Assembly: GCA_038248505.1 (NCBI GenBank)
Contig: JBBRXJ010000106.1
Location: 1 to 8,402, forward strand
Source of the DNA: JBBRXJ01 sp038248505
Lineage (GTDB): Bacteria; Bacteroidota; Bacteroidia; Bacteroidales; JBBRXJ01
DNA: 8,402 bases
Reading direction: 5' to 3'
A program made the translations under genes and the position numbers. The notes under the pieces are model-generated. The model saw only the letters and a program-made list of their open reading frames with translations. It was not told where the DNA came from and made no database searches. Positions 5,284 through 8,402 of this stretch are shown here, one piece after another. Position 1 is the first letter of the stretch. Every line of letters starts with the position of its first letter.

Positions 5284-7071
5284 TTAAAAATACATCCAAG
5301 AAAGAATGGTAACGGCTACCACCATATACAATACAGTTAATGGAAAACCCACTTTAAAAAAATCGGTAAAAGAATACTTACCAGGCCCATAAACCATGAG
5401 GTTTGTTTGGTACCCAACGGGAGTCATAAAATTAGCAGCTGAGGAGTATGCAACCACAAGTACAAAAGGTTTAGGATCGAGATTTAATTGCAGGGCAATG
5501 GTGAGTGCAATTGGAAACATAATGGCTACCGATGCTTTGTTTGTAATATAAGCCGCCAAAACAGTGGTGATAATATATACACCAAGCAATATTCCGGTTG
5601 GACCAAAGGGCCTGAATAAATTTATAAATGAGTGTGCAATAAGATCAGCAGCTCCTGTTTTTTGAATGCCAATGCCAAGCGCCAAAGACATTACAATGAT
5701 GAGGGCAAGATTATAATCAATGCTTTTTGGAAGTTCTTTAGGACTTGTAAGACCGAGGAATAAACATACAATTACAAGTAAAATAAGTGCCATGAATAGC
5801 GAGATGAAATTGAGCGCCGAAAGCGTAATGGCTAAAATTAAACCTGTAATAAGTGTGATTGTTTTGTAACGCTCAATGTATTCGTAATCGCGAACTTTGG
5901 AGATAAAATAAAAATCCTGACTATTTTTTGTTCTGCTGATAAAATCTTCGCCAGCATAAATTAGGAGTGCGTCACCGGCTTTTAAAACCACATTCCCCAT
6001 CTTTCCGTTAATTCGTTCCCCATTGCGATATACCGAAAGTACTGCGGCATCATACTGTGCTCTAAAATTTATTTCTTTTGGGCTGCTTGATATTAAAGAT
6101 GAATTGTGCGAGATAACAATTTCAACAATTTCGGTTCGCTTCTTTTTTAGCATCATGCCCGCTTCAGCGAGGCTAAGGCCTTTTTGGGTGTTAAAGAATT
6201 CCAAAATATTTTCAGTATCTCCTGAAAATACAAGCATATCTCCTTTTTCAAGTACGGTATCGTGCGATACAGCAGGAACTTCATCTTCGCCACGAATAAT
6301 TTCCGCGAGATACAATCCTTTTAAATCGCGTAAACCAGCTTCTAATATTGTTTTTCCAATTAAATTAGAGTCGTTTCGGATAAATGCATGCACTAAATAT
6401 TCACGCTGACCAGAGGTAAAATGCTCAATTGCAGCTTGTTTTGATGGAAGAATGCGTGTGCCAAAAAATACCATATACAGAGCACCTACGATGATCATTG
6501 GAACTCCTACCCATGCAAAATCAAACAGAGCAAGCGTTGGCATGTCGGGTATGATATGCTGTTCTGCTACCAGTCCGTTTACAATTAAATTGGTTGATGT
6601 ACCTATGAGTGTGGCGCATCCACCAATAATAGCAGCATACGACAGCGGTATGAGTAATTTGGAGACTGCTATGTTGTTTCGTTTTCCCCAACTTGTAACA
6701 TAAGGCATACTTACGGCTACCAAAGGGGTATTGTTCAGAAAGGCCGAAAGTACAGATACTACCGGAAACATCAATACCGTAAAACCTTTTAATGTTTTTA
6801 CTTTTTTAAAGACCCAATTAAACAGCTGCTCCAATACACCTGTTTTTTGAAGGATATCGCCAATAAGTAAAAGCAGAATGATGACGGCAACATTAGGATT
6901 GGCAAAGCCTGCAAGTATTTCACTTGGACTAACAATATGAAAAACACCAAAAATTGCAACGGCAATCACAAAGGTGAAAGATACGCCTATCAATTCGAAG
7001 TACAGTGCAATTAGAATAAAAGCAAGAACCGCAAATATGAGCCATTGATCAAAAGTGATGCCTAAAATCAT
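5284..7071 (-). CDS. SLC13-family permease with two TrkA-C domains, probable sulfate transporter
   Basis: The 595-residue membrane protein is built as two hydrophobic halves (about 5-205 and 403-595) around a soluble insert. The insert holds two TrkA-C (RCK_C) domains at about 223-292 and 314-380, presumed to be regulatory ligand-binding modules. Each half carries a re-entrant signature of the family: FLNNTPLVA (111-119) with GTSTNLIVN (157-165), and ITNKASVAIMFP (509-520) with FMTPVGYQTNLMV (548-560). The family moves sulfate, dicarboxylates and other anions across the inner membrane, usually with Na+. The neighbouring cysQ makes sulfate the best guess. Specificity cannot be read from the sequence alone. 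The ATG at 7071 sits directly before a membrane helix; no Shine-Dalgarno is visible. It is the first gene after the lipoprotein terminator, so it probably opens the transcript running into cysQ. Confidence 0.9.
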   Translation of the reverse strand: MILGITFDQWLIFAVLAFILIALYFELIGVSFTFVIAVAIFGVFHIVSPSEILAGFANPNVAVIILLLLIGDILQKTGVLEQLFNWVFKKVKTLKGFTVLMFPVVSVLSAFLNNTPLVAVSMPYVTSWGKRNNIAVSKLLIPLSYAAIIGGCATLIGTSTNLIVNGLVAEQHIIPDMPTLALFDFAWVGVPMIIVGALYMVFFGTRILPSKQAAIEHFTSGQREYLVHAFIRNDSNLIGKTILEAGLRDLKGLYLAEIIRGEDEVPAVSHDTVLEKGDMLVFSGDTENILEFFNTQKGLSLAEAGMMLKKKRTEIVEIVISHNSSLISSSPKEINFRAQYDAAVLSVYRNGERINGKMGNVVLKAGDALLIYAGEDFISRTKNSQDFYFISKVRDYEYIERYKTITLITGLILAITLSALNFISLFMALILLVIVCLFLGLTSPKELPKSIDYNLALIIVMSLALGIGIQKTGAADLIAHSFINLFRPFGPTGILLGVYIITTVLAAYITNKASVAIMFPIALTIALQLNLDPKPFVLVVAYSSAANFMTPVGYQTNLMVYGPGKYSFTDFFKVGFPLTVLYMVVAVTILSWMYF

Positions 7072-7085
7072 AGAATTATTATATA

Positions 7086-7119
7086 CAATGATACTAAATA
7101 TGTACGATATAGAAACAAA
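7086..7119 (-). promoter_or_regulatory. Weak candidate promoter for the SLC13-cysQ-kinase-amrS transcript
   Basis: On the minus strand TTTG (7119-7116) is followed after 22 bases by TATCATTG (7093-7086). The latter is one base off the TAnnTTTG -7 consensus and the spacing is slightly long. It is the only reasonable match between the upstream terminator and the permease start at 7071. The TTTG overlaps the T tract of that terminator. Confidence 0.28.
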
Positions 7120-7142
7120 AAAACCGCCACAAGGGCGGTTTT
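7117..7142 (-). terminator. Intrinsic terminator of the lipoprotein gene
   Basis: On the minus strand AAAACCGCC (7142-7134) pairs with GGCGGTTTT (7128-7120) around a 5-base loop, and the T run continues to 7117. It lies 18 bases beyond the lipoprotein stop. The G/C-rich stem and the T tract on the minus strand make it a strong rho-independent terminator for that direction. It separates the lipoprotein from the permease operon. Confidence 0.88.
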
Positions 7143-7159
7143 ATATAATTTAAATAAGA

Positions 7160-8026
7160 TTATTTTTGAACAATAACTGAAATATCAATTGAACCAGTAG
7201 TGCCTGGGGTTATTGAATTTACTAAAATAAGTCCCTTTTTATTACTTGCTGTTAAAAACTCAATAACATCACCAGCAGAAAGATTATCAATATACTGATT
7301 ATCTGAAGTATTTACAGAAATAGTAAACGAATCATCAGTAATAGCATTGAACTCAGTTGAAGTTTTTAATGACGGTCCAAAATAGCACGCTAAACCTCCT
7401 GATAAACTACCTACAAATAAAGTTTTGCGTGAAGGAACTGAAAGAATGGTTGGAGTTGTTGAATATATTGCATAAGTAATATTAGCATTGGCTTTTATAC
7501 TTGTTGTATCAGATGATGCAGAATATAAAATACCAGTTGAACTTGCCATAAAACTTGGTGAAGCACTTCCTTGCGCTCCAAGAACTTTACTTGACCATTT
7601 ATCAATCGTTACAATAACTTCAACAGTTAAGGTAATACTCTTTGAAACAGAAATACCATCTTTATCTGTAATTGTAAATTTATAAACATAAGCAGTACCA
7701 GCAGCACCTGATGAGATAGTAAATTTCGTAGTACCCGTATGAGCATCACCACTAGAAACAGCAACAGCATTATATGATACATCTGCTGTATCGTTTGGAT
7801 AAGCATCATCTTTCATTATGGTAAATGTCTTTAAATCAGAAGAACCTTTTCTTGCATCCCAAGTAAATGAGACCTTTTGACCAGCAACGACTTTACCATC
7901 AGCATCATCACATGTAACGGTTAACGATGGATCAATTACTACTTCTTCTTCATCTTTTTTACATCCTGTAAAAGCAATTACTAGTGTTAAAAGGCTTAAG
8001 CCCAATAAAATTCTCATGTTTTTCAT
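7160..8026 (-). CDS. Putative surface-exposed lipoprotein of unknown function, Ig-like
   Basis: The 288-residue product starts with a lipoprotein signal peptide: MKNMR, a hydrophobic stretch, then AFTGC with the lipobox cysteine at 22. The mature protein begins CKKDEEE. Such a Lys plus acidic run right after the cysteine resembles the lipoprotein export signal that sends Bacteroidota lipoproteins to the cell surface. The rest is rich in Ser, Thr, Val and Gly and looks all-beta. Residues about 35-135 (QKVSFTWDARKGSSDL, then YVYKFTITDKDGISVSKSITLTVEV) resemble an Ig or PKD-like domain. The C-terminal part (about 140-288) ends with AGDVIEFLTASNKKGLILV, a pattern met in other uncharacterised Bacteroidota lipoproteins. 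I do not recognise a family. The start could be M1 or M4; both precede the same signal peptide. It has its own terminator and probably its own promoter, so it is likely monocistronic. Confidence 0.88.
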   Translation of the reverse strand: MKNMRILLGLSLLTLVIAFTGCKKDEEEVVIDPSLTVTCDDADGKVVAGQKVSFTWDARKGSSDLKTFTIMKDDAYPNDTADVSYNAVAVSSGDAHTGTTKFTISSGAAGTAYVYKFTITDKDGISVSKSITLTVEVIVTIDKWSSKVLGAQGSASPSFMASSTGILYSASSDTTSIKANANITYAIYSTTPTILSVPSRKTLFVGSLSGGLACYFGPSLKTSTEFNAITDDSFTISVNTSDNQYIDNLSAGDVIEFLTASNKKGLILVNSITPGTTGSIDISVIVQK

Positions 8027-8065
8027 TTTTATAAATATTTAAGTTAAACAATTTTATACGATGAA

Positions 8066-8073
8066 CAAATATA
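8066..8073 (-). promoter_or_regulatory. Possible -7 promoter box of the lipoprotein gene
   Basis: TATATTTG on the minus strand fits the Bacteroidota TAnnTTTG -7 consensus and lies about 40 bases before the lipoprotein start. The upstream TTTG element is not at the usual 19-21 base spacing; the nearest TTTTTG is only 12 bases away. The call rests on the -7 box and location. Confidence 0.38.
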
Positions 8074-8086
8074 CAAAAAATAGGGC

Positions 8087-8110
8087 AAAAAGCCTAAAAG
8101 GGCTGTTTTT
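8087..8110 (-). terminator. Weak hairpin with T tract, possible terminator of the gene entering from the right
   Basis: AGCC (8104-8101 on the minus strand) can pair with GGCT (8094-8091) across a 6-base loop and is followed by TTTTT. Adjacent A and T runs extend the pairing with one bulged base. The stem is short, so efficiency is doubtful. It lies between the end of the partial right-hand gene and the lipoprotein promoter, a sensible place for a terminator. Confidence 0.33.
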
Positions 8111-8282
8111 ATGTTAAGTTGTTGTTACAGAGGGTAAAATCTTATTTTGATGTGTTGAAAAAATATTTGCTATAAGAAGAAACCTTAGTAAACAATTAGA
8201 TCCCAAAAATCGCAAATAAAAACGAGATTAGCAACTTTATTATTTTTGTAATTCCGGATAGCGTTTTTTGGCTATATTTTGG

Positions 8283-8402
8283 TTAAAACGCAGTTTCATA
8301 ATGACTTATAATGAAATCACCCCCTTTCCCCCATGAGAGATTAAAGTCATTTCCAATAAATCTTACGGTTAAATTTTCAAGATTTGATAATCCAGTGAAG
8401 AA
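8283..8402 (-). CDS. C-terminal 39 codons of a possible unidentified gene, partial
   Basis: From the right edge one minus-strand frame stays open for 39 codons to a TAA at 8285-8283. It reads LSNLENLTVRFIGNDFNLSW, followed by GKGGDFIISHYETAF. The mix of Trp, Gly, Asp, Phe and Val in a plausible beta-strand pattern looks like real protein rather than translated spacer, and the orientation matches every other gene. I do not recognise a family. The length is too short to exclude a chance open frame; the rest lies beyond the window. Confidence 0.42.
   Translation of the reverse strand, partial: FFTGLSNLENLTVRFIGNDFNLSWGKGGDFIISHYETAF

Noticed and set aside
6023..6703. Plus-strand ORFs of 128 and 83 codons opposite the permease
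   Set aside because: They are antisense shadows of the TrkA-C and membrane regions with no family resemblance.
7488..7809. Small ORFs overlapping the lipoprotein gene on both strands
   Set aside because: The lipoprotein frame has a clear signal peptide and runs uninterrupted; the others are out-of-frame shadows.
8258..8275. ATAGC...GCTAT inverted repeat as a terminator for the right-edge gene
   Set aside because: It has only five mostly A/T base pairs and no T tract on the minus strand.

Overview
The window looks like a chromosome segment from a member of the Bacteroidota. The evidence is AT-rich DNA, start sites mostly without Shine-Dalgarno sequences, a promoter matching the Bacteroidota pattern TTTG-N20-TAnnTTTG, a lipoprotein with a Lys/Asp/Glu-rich tail right after the lipobox cysteine, and gene families typical of that phylum (DUF6364/PIN toxin-antitoxin, RhuM, SLC13 permease beside CysQ, AmrS). 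All convincing genes lie on the minus strand, so transcription runs from high to low coordinates. No RNA gene and no CRISPR array was seen.

The left kilobase (1-1012) is a graveyard of accessory genes. An IS66-family element runs off the left edge and has its terminus at 141. It has inserted into the 3' part of a PIN-domain toxin gene. Upstream of it is the DUF6364 antitoxin with a good promoter and ribosome binding site. The antitoxin reading frame breaks early in a run of eight A, and the toxin has ACG where the family ATG is expected. Further upstream are a fragment of a RhuM-like protein with an in-frame stop and, abutting it, a possible very short remnant of a GxxExxY-family protein. An inverted repeat that could be an operator overlaps the antitoxin promoter.

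The middle (1119-4315) is a tight two-gene unit. A cytoplasmic hybrid histidine kinase with three PAS domains and a receiver is followed after 5 bases by amrS, the radical SAM member of the AmmeMemoRadiSam trio. The other two members (AMMECR1 and Memo) are not in the window, and AmrS appears to lack its usual C-terminal tail.

Next (4391-7071) come CysQ (3'(2'),5'-bisphosphate nucleotidase) and an SLC13-type permease with two TrkA-C domains. The pair fits sulfate uptake and assimilation: the permease would import the anion, and CysQ would clear the 3'-phosphoadenosine 5'-phosphate made when PAPS is used. The order is permease, cysQ, kinase, amrS with gaps of 41, 75 and 5 bases, so one long transcript is possible.

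The right end (7160-8402) holds a surface-type lipoprotein of unknown function closed by a clear intrinsic terminator, a 256-base intergenic stretch with a weak promoter element and a weak hairpin, and the last 39 codons of a possible gene that enters from the right edge.
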